Assembly (NCBI GenBank): GCA_964471865.1
Contig: CAYYHU010000056.1
Coordinates: 1 to 8,760 of the forward strand
Reading direction: 5' to 3'
Length of the DNA: 8,760 nucleotides
Source of the DNA: CAYMUC01 sp964471865
GTDB lineage: Bacteria; Actinomycetota; Acidimicrobiia; Acidimicrobiales; Ilumatobacteraceae
The notes beneath the pieces are model-generated. The model did no database searches and was not told the origin of the DNA. It saw only the letters and a list, made by a program, of their open reading frames with translations. The position numbers and the translations under genes are program-made. Shown piece by piece: positions 1-4,847 of this stretch; the first letter of the stretch is position 1; every line of letters starts with the position of its first letter.

Positions 1-47
1 CCGATGTTCACATGCGGCTTCGTACGCTCAAACTTCGCCTTGCTCAT
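1..47 (-). CDS. tuf: Elongation factor Tu, N-terminal fragment (cut by window edge)
   Basis: EF-Tu is the GTPase that delivers aminoacyl-tRNA to the ribosomal A site. Only the first 15 codons are in the window. They read MSKAKFERTKPHVNI, which is the near-invariant EF-Tu N-terminus just before the GTP-binding GHVDHGKT loop (off window). The ATG is at 47-45. A GGAG lies at 61-64, 13 nt upstream of the start, which is a rather long spacing. The gene follows tRNA-Thr and tRNA-Met on the same strand, reminiscent of the thrT-tufB arrangement in E. coli, so secE/nusG may lie beyond the left edge (inference). Identification is strong despite the short length, because this N-terminus is highly distinctive. 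Whether the genome has a second tuf copy cannot be seen. Confidence 0.9.
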   Translation of the reverse strand, partial: MSKAKFERTKPHVNI

Positions 48-72
48 CGCAGTGTGGTGACTCCATGATCGT

Positions 73-90
73 GTCCGGATCCGTCCGGAC
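73..90 (-). other. Perfect hairpin in the tuf 5' leader
   Basis: A 7-bp perfect stem (73-79 paired with 84-90) closes a 4-nt loop (80-83). It lies 26 nt upstream of the tuf start and just upstream of its probable Shine-Dalgarno. There is no T-run after it on the minus strand, so a simple intrinsic terminator is unlikely. It could be a leader structure, an RNase processing site between tRNA-Met and tuf mRNA, or have no function. Confidence 0.4.
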
Positions 91-135
91 TGGTTGGTGG
101 TGCTGGTGTTGTGGGGCCTGGGGCCCGGTCGTGAC

Positions 136-212
136 TGGTAGCGGCGATCGGGATCGAACCGATGACCTTCCGATTATGAGCCGGATGCTCTGACCAACTG
201 AGCTACGCCGCC
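136..212 (-). tRNA. tRNA-Met (anticodon CAT), probably elongator
   Basis: The minus strand folds into a complete cloverleaf. The acceptor GGCGGCG pairs with CGCCGCT (first pair G-U), the D arm is GCTC/GAGC, the anticodon stem is TCCGG/TCGGA with loop CTCATAA, and the T arm is ATCGG/CCGAT with loop TTCGATC. The anticodon CAT is at 176-178. The discriminator A is at 139 and the 3' CCA is encoded at 138-136. The first acceptor pair is formed, unlike the unpaired 1-72 of initiator tRNAs, so this is not fMet. A lysidine-modified tRNA-Ile2 also has a CAT anticodon. I favour elongator Met from overall resemblance to actinobacterial genes, but this is not proven. It sits between tRNA-Thr and tuf and is probably processed from their common transcript. 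Confidence 0.93.
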
Positions 213-253
213 GGGGCTTGCCCCGGCCGATCCGGGGATCGACCGTCTGGTCG
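213..253 (-). other. tRNA-Thr/tRNA-Met spacer with two small hairpins
   Basis: This 41-nt spacer holds two short inverted repeats. One (240-244 with 249-253, 5 bp, 4-nt loop) abuts the 3' end of tRNA-Thr. The other (211-216 with 221-226, 6 bp, 4-nt loop) overlaps the first two bases of tRNA-Met. Neither has a T-tract on the minus strand. I see no TAnnnT box in the spacer, so the two tRNAs are probably co-transcribed and the hairpins may matter for processing (inference). Confidence 0.35.
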
Positions 254-326
254 AGCCCTCTGTGGGAATCGAACCCACGACACCAGCCTTACCATGGCTG
301 TGCTCTGCCGACTGAGCTAAGAGGGC
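254..326 (-). tRNA. tRNA-Thr (anticodon GGT)
   Basis: The minus strand gives a 73-nt cloverleaf. The acceptor GCCCTCT pairs with AGAGGGC, the D arm is GCTC/GAGC, the anticodon stem is CAGCC/GGCTG with loop ATGGTAA, and the T arm is GTGGG/CCCAC with loop TTCGATT. The anticodon GGT is at 291-293 and reads ACC and ACU threonine codons. The discriminator is U (254). The next three bases on the minus strand are CGA, so CCA is not encoded and must be added by the CCA-adding enzyme, unlike the neighbouring tRNA-Met and tRNA-Tyr. It is the first gene of the apparent tRNA-Thr/tRNA-Met/tuf unit, with a good -10 box about 32 nt upstream. Confidence 0.95.
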
Positions 327-358
327 GAACGCGGACCGGGGTCCACGACCGACGTGCC

Positions 359-389
359 AGCATAGCGGCGAGGTCCCCGATCCCACCAA
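359..389 (-). promoter_or_regulatory. Candidate promoter of the tRNA-Thr/tRNA-Met(/tuf) unit
   Basis: On the minus strand a TATGCT -10 box lies at 359-364, fitting TAnnnT. TTGGTG at 384-389 is a possible -35 box, with a long 19-nt spacer. Transcription would start near 352, giving a leader of about 26 nt before tRNA-Thr. No other TAnnnT box is visible between here and tuf, so this promoter may drive both tRNAs and tuf. Confidence 0.5.
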
Positions 390-414
390 GCCCCAGGCTC
401 GGTCTCCCCGGCGC

Positions 415-420
415 TACCGT
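415..420 (+). promoter_or_regulatory. Candidate -10 box of the GNAT acetyltransferase gene
   Basis: TACCGT fits TAnnnT and ends 10 nt before the ATG at 431, which would give a leaderless or almost leaderless mRNA. No recognisable -35 box and no Shine-Dalgarno are seen. It is divergent from the tRNA-Thr promoter, with the two -10 boxes about 50 bp apart. Confidence 0.35.
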
Positions 421-430
421 GGGCCCAGCC

Positions 431-958
431 ATGGACCATGTGACGATCCGCGCTGCCAGTGTCGAAGATGCCGAGGCAATTGCGGCGATCTACAACCACG
501 AGGTCCTCAACTCCACGGCCACCTTCGACCTCGTCGTGCGAGATCTTGAGACCCAGCGGCGTTGGATCACGGATCGATCGGGGGCGTTCAGTGCGGTGGT
601 GGCAGATATCGAGGGTGAAGTCGTGGGTTTCGCCTCGCTGTCGCCCTATAAGGAACGTCCGGCCTATCGCACCACCGTCGAGGATTCGGTCTACATCTCT
701 CGGGCCCATCACGGCCGGGGTTTGGGTCGGCGGCTACTCAGCGAGGTGATCACCCGGGCTGAACACGCAGGGTTCCATGCCGTGATGGCTCGCATCGAAG
801 CGAGCGGGCGGTCCTCACGGGCCCTCCACGAGGCCTGCGGATTCGAACTCGTCGGGATCGAACGCGAGGTGGGACGAAAATTCAACCGCTGGCTCGATGT
901 AGCGGTATACCAACGGATGATCTCGCGATCGACCCCCACACCGTCTCCACCCCGCTGA
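431..958 (+). CDS. GNAT N-acetyltransferase, phosphinothricin acetyltransferase/YncA type
   Basis: This 175-residue protein is predicted to transfer acetyl from acetyl-CoA to the amino group of a small molecule. It is a single GNAT domain. It has the family opening TIRAASVEDAEAIAAIYNHEV (residues 5-25), VVGFASLSPYKERPAYR (64-80), the acetyl-CoA pyrophosphate-binding motif RAHHGRGLGRRL (91-102), and the C-terminal signature ALHEACGFELVG then GRKFNRWLDVAVYQRM (131-163), typical of Pat/Bar-like enzymes. Many such proteins act on methionine sulfoximine/sulfone or other amines rather than phosphinothricin, so the substrate is unknown. The open frame continues upstream through tRNA genes; ATG 431 is chosen because homology starts just after it, and GTG 440 is an alternative. 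There is no Shine-Dalgarno, suggesting a leaderless mRNA. The last 12 residues are a low-complexity Ser/Thr/Pro tail. The gene stands alone, opposite to the tRNAs on both sides. Confidence 0.88.
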   Translation: MDHVTIRAASVEDAEAIAAIYNHEVLNSTATFDLVVRDLETQRRWITDRSGAFSAVVADIEGEVVGFASLSPYKERPAYRTTVEDSVYISRAHHGRGLGRRLLSEVITRAEHAGFHAVMARIEASGRSSRALHEACGFELVGIEREVGRKFNRWLDVAVYQRMISRSTPTPSPPR

Positions 959-1051
959 CCCCACTGAGCGTGCTCGAGTCCCGACCCTGGCAGCTCGAGC
1001 TCCGAGGCTGAAGATCACGGATGTGCGCGTCGATGGTCCCGCAACGACGAG

Positions 1052-1094
1052 CGCCCCGCAGCGACCGTGAGACGAACACGGTCGCTTCGGGGCG
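1052..1094 (-). terminator. Strong hairpin after tRNA-Tyr, possibly bidirectional terminator
   Basis: Bases 1052-1069 pair with 1077-1094 to form an 18-position stem with one mismatch (1059/1087) around a 7-nt loop (1070-1076). It begins 3 nt after the encoded CCA of tRNA-Tyr on the minus strand and lies about 90 nt after the acetyltransferase stop on the plus strand. No clear T-run follows on either strand, as is common for actinobacterial terminators. Termination is inferred from position and stability; RNA processing is an alternative. Confidence 0.6.
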
Positions 1095-1097
1095 ACA

Positions 1098-1183
1098 TGG
1101 TGGGCCGGGAAGGATTCGAACCTCCGTAGGCGTATGCCGGCAGATTTACAGTCTGCTCCCTTTGGCCGCTCGGGCACCGACCC
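1098..1183 (-). tRNA. tRNA-Tyr (anticodon GTA)
   Basis: The minus strand folds as a class II tRNA with a long variable arm, as expected for bacterial tRNA-Tyr. The acceptor GGGTCGG pairs with CCGGCCC (one U-G pair), and the anticodon stem CAGA/TCTG encloses the GTA anticodon at 1147-1149. The variable arm runs through CCGGCATACGCCTACGG, and the T arm is GGAGG/CCTTC with loop TTCGAAT. The discriminator A is at 1101 and CCA is encoded at 1100-1098. A TACAGT -10 box lies 10 nt upstream and a strong hairpin follows directly, so it looks like a single-gene transcription unit. A plus-strand reading frame begins within this gene and runs into yajQ, but it is not a real N-terminal extension. Confidence 0.96.
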
Positions 1184-1193
1184 AGGACGCAGC

Positions 1194-1199
1194 ACTGTA
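1194..1199 (-). promoter_or_regulatory. Candidate -10 box of tRNA-Tyr
   Basis: TACAGT on the minus strand fits TAnnnT. It would start transcription near 1187, about 4 nt before the mature 5' end at 1183. No convincing -35 box is seen. It is back-to-back with the yajQ -10 box; only about 35 bp separate the two. Confidence 0.5.
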
Positions 1200-1234
1200 G
1201 CGGACCGGCTCCGGGGTTCCCACTGCGCTCGCGT

Positions 1235-1240
1235 TAGCGT
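1235..1240 (+). promoter_or_regulatory. Candidate -10 box of yajQ (leaderless)
   Basis: TAGCGT fits TAnnnT and ends exactly 7 nt before the yajQ ATG, so the start codon would coincide with the transcription start. The absence of any purine-rich Shine-Dalgarno upstream of the ATG agrees with a leaderless mRNA. Confidence 0.5.
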
Positions 1241-1247
1241 GGTCGCC

Positions 1248-1736
1248 ATGCCCAGTTTCGACGTCGTGTCCGAGGTCGACCGCCAGGAGGTCCGTAACGC
1301 CGTGGACCAAGCCCAGCGCGAGATCTCCACCCGCTTCGACTTCAAGGGGACGAACTCCTCGATCGAACAACAGGATCTCGTGATCACCCTGAAGACCTCC
1401 TCAGAGGATCGCCTCGCCGCGCTCAAAGTGGTCCTCGAGGAGCGGTTGGTGAAACGGGGTGTCTCCTTGCGGGGCCTCGACTGGGGCAAGATCGAAGCGG
1501 CCTCAGGCGACACGGTTCGACAGGTCGTCACGATTCAGGTGGGGATCTCGAGCGACAAAGCCCGTGAGATCAACAAACTGATCAAGGACAAGGGCCCCAA
1601 AGGCACATCGAGCCAAACCCAGGGCGATCAGGTCCGAGTGACGTCGAAAAAGCGCGATGACCTCCAAGGTGTCATCGCAATGCTCAAGGACGCCGATCTC
1701 GGCGTGCCGTTGCAGTTCAACAACTTCCGGGACTGA
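1248..1736 (+). CDS. yajQ: YajQ family nucleotide-binding protein
   Basis: This is a 162-residue cytosolic protein of the YajQ (DUF520/UPF0234) family, about the normal full length. Members bind nucleotides or RNA, and a Xanthomonas homologue has been reported as a cyclic-di-GMP effector; the role in this organism is unknown. Family marks are the N-terminus MPSFDVVSEVDRQEVRNAVDQA, STRFDFKGT (residues 27-35), RGLDWGKIEAASGDTVRQ (75-92), the stretch AREINKLIKDKGPK (105-118) and the C-terminal VTSKKRDDLQGVIAMLK followed by PLQFNNFRD. The start at ATG 1248 is chosen because the family N-terminus begins exactly here and a -10 box lies 7 nt upstream; the open frame further upstream runs back into tRNA-Tyr. 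The gene converges on acs with 7 bp between the stop codons. No clear terminator follows in the gap, so any stop signal must lie inside the acs 3' end. Confidence 0.93.
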   Translation: MPSFDVVSEVDRQEVRNAVDQAQREISTRFDFKGTNSSIEQQDLVITLKTSSEDRLAALKVVLEERLVKRGVSLRGLDWGKIEAASGDTVRQVVTIQVGISSDKAREINKLIKDKGPKGTSSQTQGDQVRVTSKKRDDLQGVIAMLKDADLGVPLQFNNFRD

Positions 1737-1743
1737 ACTGCTC

Positions 1744-3693
1744 TCAATCCTCTCCGGGAGCCTCAGCGGCGCGCTGTTGCAGCTCTGCGACCACCGAGGC
1801 GTCCGCCAGAGTCGTCGTGTCGCCGAGGTTTCGTCCCTCAGCGACATCGCGCAGGAGCCGGCGCATGATCTTGCCGGAACGAGTCTTGGGTAACTCCGGG
1901 GTGAAATAGATCGTCTTGGGTTTTGCGATCGAGCCGATCTCCGCTGCCACATGATTACGAAGCGTGGAGCTTGCGGCATCGTGTCCGGCGCGCAACGTCA
2001 CGAAGGCGATGACGGCCTGACCAGTCGTGGAGTCGTTCGCCCCGACGACGGCCGCCTCAGCGACGCTGGGATGCGAGACCAGTGCCGATTCCACCTCGGT
2101 TGTGGAGATTCGATGACCTGACACATTCATGACGTCATCGACTCGACCCAACAACCACAGGTAGCCGTCGTCGTCGAGTTTGGCGCCGTCACCGGCGAAA
2201 TACCGACCAGGAAAACGAGACCAGTACGTTTCGCGGAACCGCTCGGGATCACCCCAGATCCCGCGCAGCATCCCCGGCCACGGACGAGTCAGGGTCAAAT
2301 AGCCGCCACCTCGGCTCACCGGAACTCCGGCATCGTCGACGACCTCGGACGCCATACCTGGCAGTGGAAACGTCGCCGAGCCCGGCTTGAGAGTCGTCTC
2401 GGCGGGAAGCGGTGAGATCATGATCCCCCCGGTTTCGGTCTGCCACCACGTGTCCACGATCGGACACCGGCCACCACCGATGGTGTCCCGGTACCACATC
2501 CACGCCTCGGGATTGATGGGCTCCCCCACGGACCCAAGGAGTCGCAGACTCGACAGATCGTGCCGGGCAGGTTCTTGAGCCCCCCATTTCATGAAGGTTC
2601 GAATCGCGGTGGGTGCGGTGTAGAACAGCGTCACCCGGTACCTCTCGACGATGTCCCAGAACCGGTCGTTACCGGGGAAGTTGGGCACACCCTCGTACAT
2701 GACTTGGGTGGCGGCATTCGCCATGGGCCCATACACGATGTAGGTGTGTCCGGTGATCCACCCGACGTCGGCGGTGCACCAGTACACGTCGGATTCGGCC
2801 CGGAGATCGAAGACGTGGCGATGCGTGTAGGCCGCCTGGACGAGATAGCCGCCACTGGTGTGCATGATGCCTTTCGGCTTGCCCGTGGTTCCGGAGGTAT
2901 AGAGCAGGAACAACAGCTGCTCAGCGTCCATCGGCTCGGCGGGGCACACCGGATCCGCAGTAGCCATCACCTCGTGATACCAATGGTCACGTCCCGGAGC
3001 CATCGTGACGGGGTTACCGCCGCGGCGGACCACGACGACATCGGTGATCGTGGGAGTTTGGGCGACGGCCTCATCGGCTTGAGGCTTGAGGGGGAATACC
3101 TCGCCTCGACGCCACCCTCCGTCGGCTGTGACGAGCACCTTCGCCTCGGCATCGTTGATGCGGTCGGCCAACGACTGCGCCGAAAAGCCTCCGAAGACGA
3201 CGCTGTGGGCGGCTCCGATTCGGGCGCAGGCCAACATGGCCACCGCGGCCTCGGGGATCATCGGTAGGTAGATGTTGACGCGGTCCCCGCGCTCGACTCC
3301 CAGAGACCGTAGGACGTTGGCGAACTTCTGGACCTCGGCGAGGAGATCGGCATACGTGATGGTGCGGGTGTCGCCGGGCTCCCCTTCCCAATGAAGAGCG
3401 ACCCGGTCACCCAGCCCCGCCTCGACATGACGATCGAGGCAGTTGTACGAGACGTTCAGGCGTCCCCCGACGAACCATTGCGCGTCGGGAAGGTTCCAGT
3501 CACAGACCGTCGTCCAGGTCTGGTCCCAATGGATCAACTCCCGGGCCTGTTCCGCCCAGAATCCCTCGGGATCGGCATCGGCTCGCCGACGCATCGCCTC
3601 GATCTCTTCAGCGCGTTCGGACCAGCCTGGGGGCGGAGGAAATCGACGGTTCTCCGCCAAGAGCGCATCGATGGTCGTGGGATCCTGCGTCAT
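1744..3693 (-). CDS. acs: Acetyl-CoA synthetase (AMP-forming)
   Basis: Acs converts acetate, ATP and CoA into acetyl-CoA, AMP and PPi through acetyl-AMP. The protein is about 650 residues, normal full length. With the first of two adjacent ATGs as residue 1, it shows an N-terminal cap helix region, the ATP loop YTSGTTGKPKG (266-276), VGWITGHTY (311-319), acetate-pocket WWQTETGG (417-424), the hinge region GYLWLLGRVDDVMNVSGHRIS (511-531) and PKTRSGKIMRRLLR (603-616). Lys609 is the catalytic lysine known in Salmonella Acs as the reversible acetylation site. Two ATGs are adjacent (3696 and 3693). The AAAGGGG at 3700-3706 is 3 nt from the first and 6 nt from the second, so I prefer 3693. The gene lies 92 nt after the methyltransferase gene and may have its own promoter. 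All catalytic motifs are intact. Propionyl-CoA synthetase is less likely, given the typical Acs motifs. Confidence 0.95.
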   Translation of the reverse strand: MTQDPTTIDALLAENRRFPPPPGWSERAEEIEAMRRRADADPEGFWAEQARELIHWDQTWTTVCDWNLPDAQWFVGGRLNVSYNCLDRHVEAGLGDRVALHWEGEPGDTRTITYADLLAEVQKFANVLRSLGVERGDRVNIYLPMIPEAAVAMLACARIGAAHSVVFGGFSAQSLADRINDAEAKVLVTADGGWRRGEVFPLKPQADEAVAQTPTITDVVVVRRGGNPVTMAPGRDHWYHEVMATADPVCPAEPMDAEQLLFLLYTSGTTGKPKGIMHTSGGYLVQAAYTHRHVFDLRAESDVYWCTADVGWITGHTYIVYGPMANAATQVMYEGVPNFPGNDRFWDIVERYRVTLFYTAPTAIRTFMKWGAQEPARHDLSSLRLLGSVGEPINPEAWMWYRDTIGGGRCPIVDTWWQTETGGIMISPLPAETTLKPGSATFPLPGMASEVVDDAGVPVSRGGGYLTLTRPWPGMLRGIWGDPERFRETYWSRFPGRYFAGDGAKLDDDGYLWLLGRVDDVMNVSGHRISTTEVESALVSHPSVAEAAVVGANDSTTGQAVIAFVTLRAGHDAASSTLRNHVAAEIGSIAKPKTIYFTPELPKTRSGKIMRRLLRDVAEGRNLGDTTTLADASVVAELQQRAAEAPGED

Positions 3694-3699
3694 CATCTT

Positions 3700-3706
3700 C
3701 CCCTTT
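3700..3706 (-). promoter_or_regulatory. acs ribosome binding site
   Basis: AAAGGGG on the minus strand is 6 nt from the second of two tandem ATGs and only 3 nt from the first. This favours initiation at 3693 over 3696. Confidence 0.5.
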
Positions 3707-3741
3707 CGCAGCGACAGGTCATCGCCGCCCCCGACACCTCG

Positions 3742-3747
3742 ACACTA
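3742..3747 (-). promoter_or_regulatory. Candidate -10 box for acs
   Basis: TAGTGT on the minus strand fits TAnnnT and lies about 48 nt upstream of the acs start, in the only sizeable gap between the nuo/midA block and acs. No good -35 box is seen, so this is weak evidence for separate acs transcription. Confidence 0.25.
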
Positions 3748-3760
3748 GAACACCTGCACA

Positions 3761-3784
3761 GAGTCCGGTCCGAATCGAGGACTC
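3761..3784 (-). terminator. Weak hairpin just after the methyltransferase gene
   Basis: A 6-bp perfect stem (3761-3766 with 3779-3784) with a 12-nt loop begins 1 nt after the midA stop codon on the minus strand. It has no T-run. It could mark the end of the nuo transcript ahead of a separate acs promoter, but the stem is short. Confidence 0.25.
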
Positions 3785-3785
3785 C

Positions 3786-4847
3786 TCAGGCAGGACGGAT
3801 GCGATCTGATCTCGCCGACCATTCGAGGACGCCAAAGGCTCCGAGGCCTTCGGGGTCGAGAAGGGCTTGGGATTCAGCGATCCGGCTCCGCATGCGCACC
3901 GCCTCGAGCCCCGGCGATGCCGCCTGCTCCGTCCAGATACGACGACCTTCCTCCACCAGATCGTCGATGCCCCAACGCCCCAACCACTGGGCCTGAGTCC
4001 TGACTGCGTCGGGTTCTCCTACCCTGTGGATCAACTGGTCGATCGCGACCTCGGCGGTGATGTCCTGGGTGCCAGGCTCGGCGAGATAGTGGGCACCACG
4101 TTCATGGTGCCGGTAGGTCCGCAACCAACTTCGCCATGGTCGCTCAGCGAGTCCGGGAGTGGTGGGAGTCGTGTAATCGAGCACCACGAGGCGACCCTGG
4201 TGGAGACGGCCTCGGAAGTCGTCGACAAGTTCCGCCGCGCGCGATTGGAGTGGAACCCGAGCGCCAAGAGCCGCCGATGTGGGCAGGATGCCGTCGAGAT
4301 CGGAGGTGTCGAGAGGACCGAGGATTTCGAGGAATCGTCCGCGCTCGTGAATGACACGGGCTTCGCGCCAGATCCCGTCGTGAACCGCGAGTCGGAACGG
4401 GATGTTGTCGAGCAACTCGTTGGCGATCACCACTCCCGTGATCGATTCCTCGTCGAAGCTCGCAAGACTCTCGATGCCGCCGGGATGTTGGGCTCGCTGT
4501 TGGGGCGAGATCTCCACAGCCACGTATCGGCCCGCGTGCAGACATCGGGGGGAACCGGCAAGAACGGTGCGGGCCAGAGTCCCCGGTCCAGCACCGAGGT
4601 CGACCACGACGAAGTTGTCAGGACGACCGAGCCGATCCCACTCGTCGTCGAGCAGACGAGCAACGACCGCACCAAAGAGGGGTCCCACCTCGGGTGATGT
4701 GAGGAAATCTCCCCGTCGTCCGGCCCGTCCGGTGGTCGTGTAGAAGCCCGACTCCCCGTAGAGAGCGACCTCCATGAACTCGTCGAACCCGAGACTGCCT
4801 CCGGCAGCGTCGATGCGGTCGCGGAGTTCCTCAGCGACCGAGCGCAC
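3786..4847 (-). CDS. SAM-dependent methyltransferase, MidA/NDUFAF7 family
   Basis: This 353-residue class I methyltransferase belongs to the MidA/NDUFAF7 (DUF185) family. In mitochondria NDUFAF7 dimethylates an arginine of the complex I 49-kDa subunit and is needed for assembly. The bacterial role is inferred. From the chosen start, family features are FDEFMEVALYGESGFY (21-36), GDFLTSPEVGPLFGAVV (46-62), the SAM-binding loop VVDLGAGPGTLAR (81-93), acidic VEIS (111-114) and the post-motif IANELLDNIPFRL (141-153), which matches the family pattern ANExxDxxPxR. LVVLDYTTPT follows later. GTG 4847 is chosen because it sits 10 nt after GGAG (4858-4861) and gives a normal family length; a longer frame reaches 4901 inside nuoN. 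It overlaps the nuoN 3' end by 17 nt, so translation is probably coupled. The location after nuoN supports a complex I role. Confidence 0.87.
   Translation of the reverse strand: MRSVAEELRDRIDAAGGSLGFDEFMEVALYGESGFYTTTGRAGRRGDFLTSPEVGPLFGAVVARLLDDEWDRLGRPDNFVVVDLGAGPGTLARTVLAGSPRCLHAGRYVAVEISPQQRAQHPGGIESLASFDEESITGVVIANELLDNIPFRLAVHDGIWREARVIHERGRFLEILGPLDTSDLDGILPTSAALGARVPLQSRAAELVDDFRGRLHQGRLVVLDYTTPTTPGLAERPWRSWLRTYRHHERGAHYLAEPGTQDITAEVAIDQLIHRVGEPDAVRTQAQWLGRWGIDDLVEEGRRIWTEQAASPGLEAVRMRSRIAESQALLDPEGLGAFGVLEWSARSDRIRPA

Noticed and set aside
218..430. Upstream in-frame extension of the acetyltransferase.
   Set aside because: It runs straight through tRNA-Thr and its promoter region and has no similarity to GNAT N-termini.
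431..958. The acetyltransferase as the protein acetylase (Pat) that modifies Acs at the conserved Lys609.
   Set aside because: Its sequence is of the small-molecule phosphinothricin/YncA type, without the acyl-CoA synthetase-like or regulatory domains of Pat enzymes. Proximity to acs alone, with yajQ between on the same strand as the acetyltransferase, is not enough.
972..1000. Inverted repeat (GCTCGAG, 972-978, with CTCGAGC, 994-1000) just after the acetyltransferase stop, as its terminator.
   Set aside because: Only 7 bp around a 15-nt loop with no T-run; the much stronger hairpin at 1052-1094 is a better candidate.
1134..1247. Upstream in-frame extension of yajQ.
   Set aside because: It begins inside tRNA-Tyr; the family N-terminus MPSFDVVSEVD starts at 1248.
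2560..3267. A 235-codon plus-strand frame antisense to acs.
   Set aside because: It is low-complexity Gly/His/Asp-rich with no recognisable domain, and acs on the other strand has every family motif.
3867..4697. A 276-codon plus-strand frame antisense to the MidA-like methyltransferase gene.
   Set aside because: No family features are visible; the opposite strand codes for a clear methyltransferase with conserved motifs.
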